64,000 nucleotides of DNA from Labia minor (lineage: Eukaryota; Arthropoda; Insecta; Dermaptera; Spongiphoridae): the NCBI GenBank assembly GCA_963082975.1, contig OY720346.1, positions 77,616,767 to 77,680,766 on the forward strand, read 5' to 3'. The notes below the pieces were generated by a model that had not been told where the DNA came from, did no database searches, and saw nothing but the letters and a program-made list of their open reading frames with translations. Position numbers and translations under genes: made by a program. The stretch's first letter is position 1. Each line of letters opens with the position of its first letter. Positions 1 through 13,500 of the stretch are shown here, piece after piece.

Positions 1-770
1 GAATCTGTATTAAATTTTGCGTTAAAAATGAAATAGAGTCCTCTCGCACTTAAATTGTTATGCAACGTTGTGCGTGAAGCAATACGCCTCAAACGATTGG
101 AATTGTGGAAAAACAAATCATAGATTCTTCTACACGATAATGCACCAGCTCGCACATCATTGCTTTTTCGTGATGTTTTTGCCAAAAACAACACTGTAAT
201 CATGCCTAAACCACCATATTCACGAGATTTGCCTCCCTGCGACTTTCTTCTATTCCCAAAACTGAAGAGACCAATGAAAAGAAAGCGTTTTGTCACAATC
301 GATGAGATAAAGTAGGAATCGAAGAACGAACTGAAGGCCATACCGAAAAGCCCATTTCAGAAATGATAGGACCACAGACCATCTATAAGACTAGTAAACT
401 CTATTGTCTTTGCTGAAACAAAGTTTTTGGCGCCACCATGCGAGTGCAGACAGTAACTAATTGAAAAAAATCGGACTTGTGTGTGTGTGTTTTTGCCTGG
501 TTTTTGCATACAGAGTTATCGGTTATGCGCCTGCAGCGCTTCTTAGCGGTGCAACAATGAGACATCATATTAAAAAAAATATTGGTTTCAGACATTTCTA
601 AGGAGTTGGGGGGCCCTGGAAAAGACGATTGGAAGAAGCACTGGCATAAGTGCATTATATCTGAGGGGAATTACTTTGAAAGGGACAAAATGGATATATT
701 GATGAATATAAATAAATAAATACTTTTCGAAATAATTAAAAATTTATCTTTTCTTTTGAACAAACCTCGT
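1..770 (+). mobile_element. mariner transposon, 3' part, with foreign insert
   Basis: This is the 3' portion of a mariner (Tc1/mariner superfamily) DNA transposon cut by the window edge. Reading from about 130, the protein contains LHDNAPA, then PPYSRDLPPCDF, the second and third catalytic Asp of mariner. The two Asp codons lie at 136-138 and 241-243, giving exactly the D34D spacing of the family. Upstream and downstream stops show it is dead. After a 253-bp insert the last transposase stretch resumes (DDWKKHWHKCIISEGNYF, 622-680). The end near 770 resembles the terminal repeat of the second copy at 57424-58059, but the expected TA after it is changed. Family assignment is firm from the motifs; subfamily is not determined. 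Confidence 0.9.
368..620. mobile_element. unidentified 253-bp insertion inside the mariner
   Basis: Comparison with the related mariner at 57424-58059 shows that 368-620 is extra sequence placed between the codons for AFQK-like and DDWKK-like residues. It contains a short GT run at 481-492. Its right end (about 525-617) matches 20464-20557 in the opposite orientation, including a CACCGCTAAGA-type core, so it is a dispersed repeat rather than random filler. No terminal inverted repeat or clear target duplication was found. It is probably a fragment of a non-autonomous element of unknown class. Confidence 0.65.
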
Positions 771-1009
771 TTATCTATAATTTTAAATTTATGATTTTTG
801 ACAATCTTTCTGTAATTTTTGATTAATTAATAAAAATATAATATTATTATTTTCCTTCTACCATGTAAATTTATTAAAATTTAATAAATTTACAAAAATG
901 ATATATGTGTTTATTTAAAAAAAACAATATTATATTCTTGATATCGAAAATTAATTAAAATTTAAAAAAATATTTCAATTGTTAGTTGTTAGTTGAAATA
1001 ATCTTTAAA
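771..1009. other. AT-rich spacer, nothing recognised
   Basis: Low-complexity A/T sequence between the mariner end and the HINE. No motif, repeat pair or reading frame worth naming was seen. Confidence 0.7.
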
Positions 1010-1338
1010 TAAGTTGACCTGTGGCCAGGTCTGAACCGACCGACAGTTTGAAATAAATTAATTTCCAGCTACAGAAACAATTTCAAATAATTTTAATATA
1101 TCTATTAATGTAATAAAAAACAGATATGGATATAACATAAATATTTTTAATTTTATTTTATTTAGAATATATATGTAAAACCAGGCTGTGACGTCATGAA
1201 TGGCTGGATGACGTCATATAATTTTAAATTAAGAAAAAAACTAATAAAGATGATTTTTCTCGAAGATAAAACAAATACAAAGTGAATGATTCGTGATAAT
1301 ATGTAAAAAAATCTCCTCGTGTGAAATTTGGTGTGAAA
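1010..1338 (-). mobile_element. HINE family 2 copy, truncated by the assembly gap
   Basis: Reverse-strand copy of the element seen whole at 38172-38820. The 3' hairpin (GACCTG stem, GGCC-type loop) lies at 1016-1031, and the subterminal repeat AACCGACCGACAG-like sequence follows at once. The TGACGTCAT motifs near 1190 and 1210 are shared with the other copies. The copy is cut by the run of N, so its 5' part is unknown. Helentron-associated elements are rolling-circle, non-autonomous and carry no coding region; none is seen here. Confidence 0.8.
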
Positions 1339-1538
1339 NNNNNNNNNNNNNNNNNNNNNNNNNNNNNNNNNNNNNNNNNNNNNNNNNNNNNNNNNNNNNN
1401 NNNNNNNNNNNNNNNNNNNNNNNNNNNNNNNNNNNNNNNNNNNNNNNNNNNNNNNNNNNNNNNNNNNNNNNNNNNNNNNNNNNNNNNNNNNNNNNNNNNN
1501 NNNNNNNNNNNNNNNNNNNNNNNNNNNNNNNNNNNNNN
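1339..1538. other. assembly gap, 200 N
   Basis: A run of exactly 200 N, a round number typical of a scaffolding gap of unknown true size. It lies exactly between a truncated HINE and the first satellite monomer, so the real satellite boundary is hidden. Apparent reading frames that cross it are meaningless. Confidence 0.98.
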
Positions 1539-4500
1539 AGAAATAAATAAGAATGATATATAATTCATAAATTTTATATTTGTATTTAAAAAAGTAGCAT
1601 TTTCGCTAAAATCTTAATGAAAAATGTCGTTTTTTCTATGAAATCCACGAAAATAATTGAGATATCGATGAAATTTGAATTTATTCGTGTTTAGAATAAG
1701 AAATAAATAAGAATGATATATAATTCATAAATTTTATATTTGTATTTAAAAAAGTAGCATTTTCGCTAAAATCTTAATGAAAAATGTCGTTTTTTCTATG
1801 AAATCCACGAAAATAATTGAGATATCGCTGAAATTTGAATTTATTCGTGTTTAGAATAAGAAATAAATAAGAATGATATATAATTCATAAATTTTATATT
1901 TGTATTTAAAAAAGTAGCATTTTCGCTAAAATCTTAATGAAAAATGTCGTTTTTTCTATGAAATCCACGAAAATAATTGAGATATCGATGAAATTTGAAT
2001 TTATTCGTGTTTAGAATAAGAAATAAATAAGAATGATATATAATTCATAAATTTTATATTTGTATTTAAAAAAGTAGCATTTTCGCTAAAATCTTAATGA
2101 AAAATGTCGTTTTTTCTATGAAATCCACGAAAATAATTGAGATATCGATGAAATTTGAATTTATTCGTGTTTAGAATAAGAAATAAATAAGAATGATATA
2201 TAATTCATAAATTTTATATTTGTATTTAAAAAAGTAGCATTTTCGCTAAAATCTTCATGAAAAATGTCGTTTTTTCTATGAAATCCACGAAAATAATTGA
2301 GATATCGATGAAATTTGAATTTATTCGTGTTTAGAATAAGAAATAAATAAGAATGATATATAATTCATAAATTTTATATTTGTATTTAAAAAAGTAGCAT
2401 TTTCGCTAAAATCTTAATGAAAAATGTCGTTTTTTCTATGAAATCCACGAAAATAATTGAGATATCGATGAAATTTGAATTTATTCGTGTTTAGAATAAG
2501 AAATAAATAAGAATGATATATAATTCATAAATTTTATATTTGTATTTAAAAAAGTAGTATTTTCGCTAAAATCTTAATGAAAAATGTCGTTTTTTCTATG
2601 AAATCCACGAAAATAATTGAGATATCGCTGAAATTTGAATTTATTCGTGTTTAGAATAAGAAATAAATAAGAATGATATATAATTCATAAATTTTATATT
2701 TGTATTTAAAAAAGTAGCATTTTCGCTAAAATCTTAATGAAAAATGTCGTTTTTTCTATGAAATCCACGAAAATAATTGAGATATCGATGAAATTTGAAT
2801 TTATTCGTGTTTAGAATAAGAAATAAATAAGAATGATATATAATTCATAAATTTTATATTTGTATTTAAAAAAGTAGCATTTTCGCTAAAATCTTAATGA
2901 AAAATGTCGTTTTTTCTATGAAATCCACGAAAATAATTGAGATATCGATGAAATTTGAATTTATTCGTGTTTAGAATAAGAAATAAATAAGAATGATATA
3001 TAATTCATAAATTTTATATTTGTATTTAAAAAAGTAGCATTTTCGCTAAAATCTTAATGAAAAATGTCGTTTTTTCTATGAAATCCACGAAAATAATTGA
3101 GATATCGCTGAAATTTGAATTTATTCGTGTTTAGAATAAGAAATAAATAAGAATGATATATAATTCATAAATTTTATATTTGTATTTAAAAAAGTAGCAT
3201 TTTCGCTAAAATCTTAATGAAAAATGTCGTTTTTTCTATGAAATCCACGAAAATAATTGAGATATCGATGAAATTTGAATTTATTCGTGTTTAGAATAAG
3301 AAATAAATAAGAATGATATATAATTCATAAATTTTATATTTGTATTTAAAAAAGTAGCATTTTCGCTAAAATCTTAATGAAAAATGTCGTTTTTTCTATG
3401 AAATCCACGAAAATAATTGAGATATAGATGAAATTTGAATTTATTCGTGTTTAGAATAAGAAATAAATAAGAATGATATATAATTCATAAATTTTATATT
3501 TGTATTTAAAAAAGTAGCATTTTCGCTAAAATCTTAATGAAAAATGTCGTTTTTTCTATGAAATCCACGAAAATAATTGAGATATCGATGAAATTTGAAT
3601 TTATTCGTGTTTAGAATAAGAAATAAATAAGAATGATATATAATTCATAAATTTTATATTTGTATTTAAAAAAGTAGTATTTTCGCTAAAATCTTAATGA
3701 AAAATGTCGTTTTTTCTATGAAATCCACGAAAATAATTGAGATATCGCTGAAATTTGAATTTATTCGTGTTTAGAATAAGAAATAAATAAGAATGATATA
3801 TAATTCATAAATTTTATATTTGTATTTAAAAAAGTAGCATTTTCGCTAAAATCTTAATGAAAAATGTCGTTTTTTCTATGAAATCCACGAAAATAATTGA
3901 GATATCGATGAAATTTGAATTTATTCGTGTTTAGAATAAGAAATAAATAAGAATGATATATAATTCATAAATTTTATATTTGTATTTAAAAAAGTAGCAT
4001 TTTCGCTAAAATCTTAATGAAAAATGTCGTTTTTTCTATGAAATCCACGAAAATAATTGAGATATCGCTGAAATTTGAATTTATTCGTGTTTAGAATAAG
4101 AAATAAATAAGAATGATATATAATTCATAAATTTTATATTTGTATTTAAAAAAGTAGCATTTTCGCTAAAATCTTAATGAAAAATGTCGTTTTTTCTATG
4201 AAATCCACGAAAATAATTGAGATATCGATGAAATTTGAATTTATTCGTGTTTAGAATAAGAAATAAATAAGAATGATATATAATTCATAAATTTTATATT
4301 TGTATTTAAAAAAGTAGCATTTTCGCTAAAATCTTAATGAAAAATGTCGTTTTTTCTATGAAATCCACGAAAATAATTGAGATATCGATGAAATTTGAAT
4401 TTATTCGTGTTTAGAATAAGAAATAAATAAGAATGATATATAATTCATAAATTTTATATTTGTATTTAAAAAAGTAGCATTTTCGCTAAAATCTTAATGA

Positions 4501-7500
4501 AAAATGTCGTTTTTTCTATGAAATCCACGAAAATAATTGAGATATCGCTGAAATTTGAATTTATTCGTGTTTAGAATAAGAAATAAATAAGAATGATATA
4601 TAATTCATAAATTTTATATTTGTATTTAAAAAAGTAGCATTTTCGCTAAAATCTTAATGAAAAATGTCGTTTTTTCTATGAAATCCACGAAAATAATTGA
4701 GATATCGATGAAATTTGAATTTATTCGTGTTTAGAATAAGAAATAAATAAGAATGATATATAATTCATAAATTTTATATTTGTATTTAAAAAAGTAGCAT
4801 TTTCGCTAAAATCTTCATGAAAAATGTCGTTTTTTCTATGAAATCCACGAAAATAATTGAGATATCGATGAAATTTGAATTTATTCGTGTTTAGAATAAG
4901 AAATAAATAAGAATGATATATAATTCATAAATTTTATATTTGTATTTAAAAAAGTAGTATTTTCGCTAAAATCTTAATGAAAAATGTCGTTTTTTCTATG
5001 AAATCCACGAAAATAATTGAGATATCGCTGAAATTTGAATTTATTCGTGTTTAGAATAAGAAATAAATAAGAATGATATATAATTCATAAATTTTATATT
5101 TGTATTTAAAAAAGTAGCATTTTCGCTAAAATCTTAATGAAAAATGTCGTTTTTTCTATGAAATCCACGAAAATAATTGAGATATCGATGAAATTTGAAT
5201 TTATTCGTGTTTAGAATAAGAAATAAATAAGAATGATATATAATTCATAAATTTTATATTTGTATTTAAAAAAGTAGCATTTTCGCTAAAATCTTAATGA
5301 AAAATGTCGTTTTTTCTATGAAATCCACGAAAATAATTGAGATATCGATGAAATTTGAATTTATTCGTGTTTAGAATAAGAAATAAATAAGAATGATATA
5401 TAATTCATAAATTTTATATTTGTATTTAAAAAAGTAGCATTTTCGCTAAAATCTTCATGAAAAATGTCGTTTTTTTCTATGAAATCCACGAAAATAATTG
5501 AGATATCGATGAAATTTGAATTTATTCGTGTTTAGAATAAGAAATAAATAAGAATGATATATAATTCATAAATTTTATATTTGTATTTAAAAAAGTAGCA
5601 TTTTCGCTAAAATCTTAATGAAAATGTCGTTTTTTCTATGAAATCCACGAAAATAATTGAGATATCGATGAAATTTGAATTTATTCGTGTTTAGAATAAG
5701 AAATAAATAAGAATGATATATAATTCATAAATTTTATATTTGTATTTAAAAAAGTAGTATTTTCGCTAAAATCTTAATGAAAAATGTCGTTTTTTCTATG
5801 AAATCCACGAAAATAATTGAGATATCGCTGAAATTTGAATTTATTCGTGTTTAGAATAAGAAATAAATAAGAATGATATATAATTCATAAATTTTATATT
5901 TGTATTTAAAAAAGTAGCATTTTCGCTAAAATCTTAATGAAAAATGTCGTTTTTTCTATGAAATCCACGAAAATAATTGAGATATCGATGAAATTTGAAT
6001 TTATTCGTGTTTAGAATAAGAAATAAATAAGAATGATATATAATTCATAAATTTTATATTTGTATTTAAAAAAGTAGCATTTTCGCTAAAATCTTAATGA
6101 AAAATGTCGTTTTTTCTATGAAATCCACGAAAATAATTGAGATATCGATGAAATTTGAATTTATTCGTGTTTAGAATAAGAAATAAATAAGAATGATATA
6201 TAATTCATAAATTTTATATTTGTATTTAAAAAAGTAGCATTTTCGCTAAAATCTTAATGAAAAATGTCGTTTTTTCTATGAAATCCACGAAAATAATTGA
6301 GATATCGATGAAATTTGAATTTATTCGTGTTTTAGAATAAGAAATAAATAAGAATGATATATAATTCATAAATTTTATATTTGTATTTAAAAAAGTAGCA
6401 TTTTCGCTAAAATCTTAATGAAAAATGTCGTTTTTTCTATGAAATCCACGAAAATAATTGAGATATCGATGAAATTTGAATTTATTCGTGTTTAGAATAA
6501 GAAATAAATAAGAATGATATATAATTCATAAATTTTATATTTGTATTTAAAAAAGTAGCATTTTCGCTAAAATCTTAATGAAAAATGTCGTTTTTTCTAT
6601 GAAATCCACGAAAATAATTGAGATATCGATGAAATTTGAATTTATTCGTGTTTAGAATAAGAAATAAATAAGAATGATATATAATTCATAAATTTTATAT
6701 TTGTATTTAAAAAGTAGCATTTTCGCTAAAATCTTAATGAAAAATGTCGTTTTTTCTATGAAATCCACGAAAATAATTGAGATATCGATGAAATTTGAAT
6801 TTATTCGTGTTTAGAATAAGAAATAAATAAGAATGATATATAATTCATAAATTTTATATTTGTATTTAAAAAAGTAGCATTTTCGCTAAAATCTTAATGA
6901 AAAATGTCGTTTTTTTCTATGAAATCCACGAAAATAATTGAGATATCGATGAAATTTGAATTTATTCGTGTTTAGAATAAGAAATAAATAAGAATGATAT
7001 ATAATTCATAAATTTTATATTTGTATTTAAAAAAGTAGCATTTTTCGCTAAAATCTTAATGAAAAATGTCGTTTTTTCTATGAAATCCACGAAAATAATT
7101 GAGATATCGATGAAATTTGAATTTATTCGTGTTTAGAATAAGAAATAAATGAGAATGATATATAATTCATAAATTTTATATTTGTATTTAAAAAAGTAGC
7201 ATTTTCGCTAAAATCTTAATGAAAAATGTCGTTTTTTCTATGAAATCCACGAAAATAATTGAGATATCGATGAAATTTGAATTTATTCGTGTTTAGAATA
7301 AGAAATAAATAAGAATGATATATAATTCATAAATTTTATATTTGTATTTAAAAAAGTAGCATTTTCGCTAAAATCTTCATGAAAAATGTCGTTTTTTCTA
7401 TGAAAATCCACGAAAATAATTGAGATATCGATGAAATTTTGAATTTATTCGTGTTTAGAATAAGAAATAAATAAGAATGATATATAATTCATAAATTTTA

Positions 7501-10500
7501 TATTGTATTTAAAAAAGTAGCATTTTCGCTAAATCTTAATGAAAAATGTCGTTTTTTCTATGAAATCCACGAAAATAATTGAGATATCGATGAAATTTGA
7601 ATTTTTTTCGTGTTTAGAATAAGAAATAAATAAGAATGATATATAATTCATAAATTTTATATTTGTATTTAAAAAAGTAGCATTTTCGCTAAAATTTTAA
7701 TGAAAAATGTCGTTTTTTCTATGAAATCCACGAAAATAATTGAGATATCGCTGAAATTTGAATTTATTTCGTGTTTAGAATAAGAAATAAATAAGAATGA
7801 TATATAATTCATAAATTTTATATTTGTATTTAAAAAGTAGCATTTTCGCTAAAATCTTAATGAAAAATGTCGTTTTTTCTATGAAATCCACGAAAATAAT
7901 TGAGATATCGATGAAATTTGAATTTATTCGTGTTTAGAATAAGAAATAAATAAGAATGATATATAATTCATAAATTTTATATTTGTATTTAAAAAAGTAG
8001 CATTTTCGCTAAAATCTTCATGAAAAATGTCGTTTTTTCTATGAAATCCACGAAAATAATTGAGATATCGATGAAATTTGAATTTATTCGTGTTTAGAAT
8101 AAGAAATAAATAAGAATGATATATAATTCATAAATTTTATATTTGTATTTAAAAAAAGTAGCATTTTCGCTAAAATCTTAATGAAAAATGTCGTTTTTTC
8201 TATGAAATCCACGAAAATAATTGAGATATCGATGAAATTTGAATTTATTCGTGTTTAGAATAAGAAATAAATAAGAATGATATATAATTCATAAATTTTA
8301 TATTTGTATTTAAAAAAGTAGTATTTTCGCTAAAATCTTAATGAAAAATGTCGTTTTTTTCTATGAAATCCACGAAAATAATTGAGATATCGCTGAAATT
8401 TGAATTTATTCGTGTTTAGAATAAGAAATAAATAAGAATGATATATAATTCATAAATTTTATATTTGTATTTAAAAAAAGTAGCATTTTCGCTAAAATCT
8501 TAATGAAAAATGTCGTTTTTTCTATGAAATCCACGAAAATAATTGAGATATCGATGAAATTTGAATTTATTCGTGTTTAGAATAAGAAATAAATAAGAAT
8601 GATATATAATTCATAAATTTTATATTTGTATTTAAAAAAGTAGCATTTTCGCTAAAATCTTAATGAAAAATGTCGTTTTTTCTATGAAATCCACGAAAAT
8701 AATTGAGATATCGATGAAATTTGAATTTATTCGTGTTTTAGAATAAGAAATAAATAAGAATGATATATAATTCATAAATTTTATATTTGTATTTAAAAAA
8801 GTAGCATTTTCGCTAAAATCTTAATGAAAAATGTCGTTTTTTCTATGAAATCCACGAAAATAATTGAGATATCGATTGAAATTTGAATTTATTCGTGTTT
8901 AGAATAAGAAATAAATAAGAATGATATATAATTCATAAATTTTATATTTGTATTTAAAAAGTAGCATTTTCGCTAAAATCTTAATGAAAAATGTCGTTTT
9001 TTCTATGAAATCCACGAAAATAATTGAGATATCGATGAAATTTGAATTTATTCGTGTTTAGAATAAGAAATAAATAAGAATGATATATAATTCATAAATT
9101 TTATATTTGTATTTAAAAAAGTAGCATTTTCGCTAAAATCTTAATGAAAAATGTCGTTTTTTCTATGAAATCCACGAAAATAATTGAGATATCGATGAAA
9201 TTTGAATTTATTCGTGTTTAGAATAAGAAATAAATAAGAATGATATATAATTCATAAATTTTATATTTGTATTTTAAAAAAGTAGCATTTTCGCTAAAAT
9301 CCTTAATGAAAAATGTCGTTTTTTTCTATGAAATCCACGAAAATAATTGAGATATCGATGAAATTTGAATTTATTCGTGTTTAGAAATAAGAAATAAATT
9401 AAGAATGATTTAATTCATAAATTTTATATTTGTATTTAAAAAAGTAGCATTTTCGCTAAAAATCTTAATGAAAAATGTCGTTTTTTCTATGAAATCCACG
9501 AAAATAATTGAGATATCGCTGAAATTTGAATTTATTCGTGTTTAGAATAAGAAATAAATAAGAATGATATATAATTCATAAATTTTATATTTGTTATTTA
9601 AAAAAGTAGCATTTTCGCTAAAATCTTAAATGAAAAAATGACGTTTTTTTCTATGAAATCCACGAAAAATAATTGAGATATCGATGAAATTTTTGAATTT
9701 ATTCGTGTTTAGAATAAGATAATTCATAAATTTTATATTTCTATTTAAAAAGTAGCATTTTCGCTAAAATCTTAATGAAAAATGTCGTTTTTTCTATGAA
9801 ATCCACGAAAATAATTGAGATATCGATGAAATTTGAATTTATTCGTGTTTAGAATAAGAAATAAATAAGAATGATATATAATTCATAAATTTTATATTTC
9901 TATTTAAAAAAGTAGCATTTTCGCTAAAATCTTAATGAAAAATGTCGTTTTTTCTATGAAATCCACGAAAATAATTGAGATATCGATGAAATTTGAATTT
10001 ATTCGTGTTTAGAATAAGAAATAAATAAGAATAATATATAATTCATAAATTTTATATTTCTATTTAAAAAAGTAGCATTTTCGCTAAAATCTTAATGAAA
10101 AATGTCGTTTTTTCTATGAAATCCACGAAAATAATTGAGATATCGATGAAATTTGAATTTATTCGTGTTTAGAATAAGAAATAAATAAGAATGATATATA
10201 ATTCATAAATTTTATATTTCTATTTAAAAAAGTAGCATTTTCGCTAAAATCTTAATGAAAAATGTCGTTTTTTCTATGAAATCCACGAAAATAATTGAGA
10301 TATCGATGAAATTTGAATTTATTCGTGTTTAGAATAAGAAATAAATAAGAATGATAAATAATTCATAAATTTTATATTTCTATTTAAAAAAGTAGCATTT
10401 TCGCTAAAATCTTAATGAAAAATGTCGTTTTTTCTATGAAATCCACGAAAATAATTGAGATATCGATGAAATTTGAATTTATTCGTGTTTAGAATAAGAA

Positions 10501-13500
10501 ATAAATAAGAATGATATATAATTCATAAATTTTATATTTCTATTTAAAAAAGTAGCATTTTCGCTAAAATCTTAATGAAAAATGTCGTTTTTTCTATGAA
10601 ATCCACGAAAATAATTGAGATATCGATGAAATTTGAATTTATTCGTGTTTAGAATAAGAAATAAATAAGAATGATATATAATTCATAAATTTTATATTTC
10701 TATTTAAAAAAGTAGCATTTTCGCTAAAATCTTAATGAAAAATGTCGTTTTTTCTATGAAATCCACGAAAATAATTGAGATATCGATGAAATTTGAATTT
10801 ATTCGTGTTTAGAATAAGATATAAATAAGAATGATATATAATTCATAAATTTTATATTTCTATTTAAAAAAGTAGCATTTTCGCTAAAATCTTAATGAAA
10901 AATGTCGTTTTTTCTATGAAATCCACGAAAATAATTGAGATATCGATGAAATTGGAATTTATTCGTGTTTAGAATAAGAAATAAATAAGAATGATATATA
11001 ATTCATAAATTTTATATTTCTATTTAAAAAAGTAGCATTTTCGCTAAAATCTTAATGAAAAATGTCGTTTTTTCTATGAAATCCACGAAAATAATTGAGA
11101 TATCGATGAAATTTGAATTTATTCGTGTTTAGAATAAGAAATAAATAAGAATGATATATAATTCATAAATTTTATATTTCTATTTAAAAAAGTAGCATTT
11201 TCGCTAAAATCTTAATGAAAAATGTCGTTTTTTCTATGAAATCCACGAAAATAATTGAGATATCGATGAAATTTGAATTTATTCGTGTTTAGAATAAGAA
11301 ATAAATAAGAATGATATATAATTCATAAATTTTATATTTCTATTTAAAAAAGTAGCATTTTCGCTAAAATCTTAATGAAAAATGTCGTTTTTTCTATGAA
11401 ATCCACGAAAATAATTGAGATATCGATGAAATTGGAATTTATTCGTGTTTAGAATAAGAAATAAATAAGAATGATATATAATTCATAAATTTTATATTTC
11501 TATTTAAAAAAGTAGCATTTTCGCTAAAATCGTAATGAAAAATGTCGTTTTTTCTATGAAATCCACGAAAATAATTGAGATATCGATGAAATTTGAATTT
11601 ATTCGTGTTTAGAATAAGAAATAAATAAGAATGATATATAATTCATAAATTTTATATTTCTATTTAAAAAAGTAGCATTTTCGCTAAAATCTTAATGAAA
11701 AATGTCGTTTTTTCTATGAAATCCACGAAAATAATTGAGATATCGATGAAATTTGAATTTATTCGTGTTTAGAATAAGAAATAAATAAGAATGATATATA
11801 ATTCATAAATTTTATATTTCTATTTAAAAAAGTAGCATTTTCGCTAAAATCTTAATGAAAAATGTCGTTTTTTCTATGAAATCCACGAAAATAATTGAGA
11901 TATCGATGAAATTTGAATTTATTCGTGTTTAGAATAAGAAATAAATAAGAATGATATATAATTCATAAATTTTATATTTCTATTTAAAAAGTAGCATTTT
12001 CGCTAAAATCTTAATGAAAAATGTCGTTTTTTCTATGAAATCCACGAAAATAATTGAGATATCGATGAAATTTGAATTTATTCGTGTTTAGAATAAGAAA
12101 TAAATAAGAATGATATATAATTCATAAATTTTATATTTCTATTTAAAAAAGTAGCATTTTCGCTAAAATCTTAATGAAAAATGTCGTTTTTTCTATGAAA
12201 TCCACGAAAATAATTGAGATATCGATGAAATTTGAATTTATTCGTGTTTAGAATAAGAAATAAATAAGAATGATATATAATTCATAAATTTTATATTTCT
12301 ATTTAAAAAAGTAGCATTTTCGCTAAAATCTTAATGAAAAATGTCGTTTTTTCTATGAAATCCACGAAAATAATTGAGATATCGATGAAATTTGAATTTA
12401 TTCGTGTTTAGAATAAGAAATAAATAAGAATGATATATAATTCATAAATTTTCTATTTCTATTTAAAAAAGTAGCATTTTCGCTAAAATCTTAATGAAAA
12501 ATGTCGTTTTTTCTATGAAATCCACGAAAATAATTGAGACATCGATGAAATTTGAATTTATTCGTGTTTAGAATAAGAAATAAATAAGAATGATATATAA
12601 TTCATAAATTTTATATTTCTATTTAAAAAAGTAGCATTTTCGCTAAAATCTTAATGAAAAATGTCGTTTTTTCTATGAAATCCACGAAAATAATTGAGAT
12701 ATCGATGAAATTTGAATTTATTCGTGTTTAGAATAAGAAATAAATAAGAATGATATATAATTCATAAATTTTATATTTCTATTTAAAAAAGTAGCATTTT
12801 CGCTAAAATCTTAATGAAAAATGTCGTTTTTTCTATGAAATCCAGGAAAATAATTGAGATATCGATGAAATTTGAATTTTTTCGTGTTTAGAATAAGAAA
12901 TAAATAAGAATAATATATAATTCATAAATTTTATATTTCTATTTAAAAAAGTAGCATTTTCGCTAAAATCTTAATGAAAAATGTCGTTTTTTCTATGAAA
13001 TCCACGAAAATAATTGAGATATCGATGAAATTGGAATTTATTCGTGTTTAGAATAAGAAATAAATAAGAATGATATATAATTCATAAATTTTATATTTCT
13101 ATTTAAAAAAGTAGCATTTTCGCTAAAATCTTAATGAAAAATGTCGTTTTTTCTATGAAATCCACGAAAATAATTGAGATATCGATGAAATTTGAATTTA
13201 TTCGTGTTTAGAATAAGAAATAAATAAGAATGATATATAATTCATAAATTTTATATTTCTATTTAAAAAAGTAGCATTTTCGCTAAAATCTTAATGAAAA
13301 ATGTCGTGTTTTCTATGAAATCCACGAAAATAATTGAGATATCGATGAAATTTGAATTTATTCGTGTTTAGAATAAGAAATAAATAAGAATGATATATAA
13401 TTCATAAATTTTATATTTCTATTTAAAAAAGTAGCATTTTCGCTAAAATCTTAATGAAAAATGTCGTTTTTCTATGAAATCCACGAAAATAATTGAGATA

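Noticed and set aside
1224-1568. Reading frames crossing the gap
   Set aside because: They consist mostly of unknown residues translated from N.
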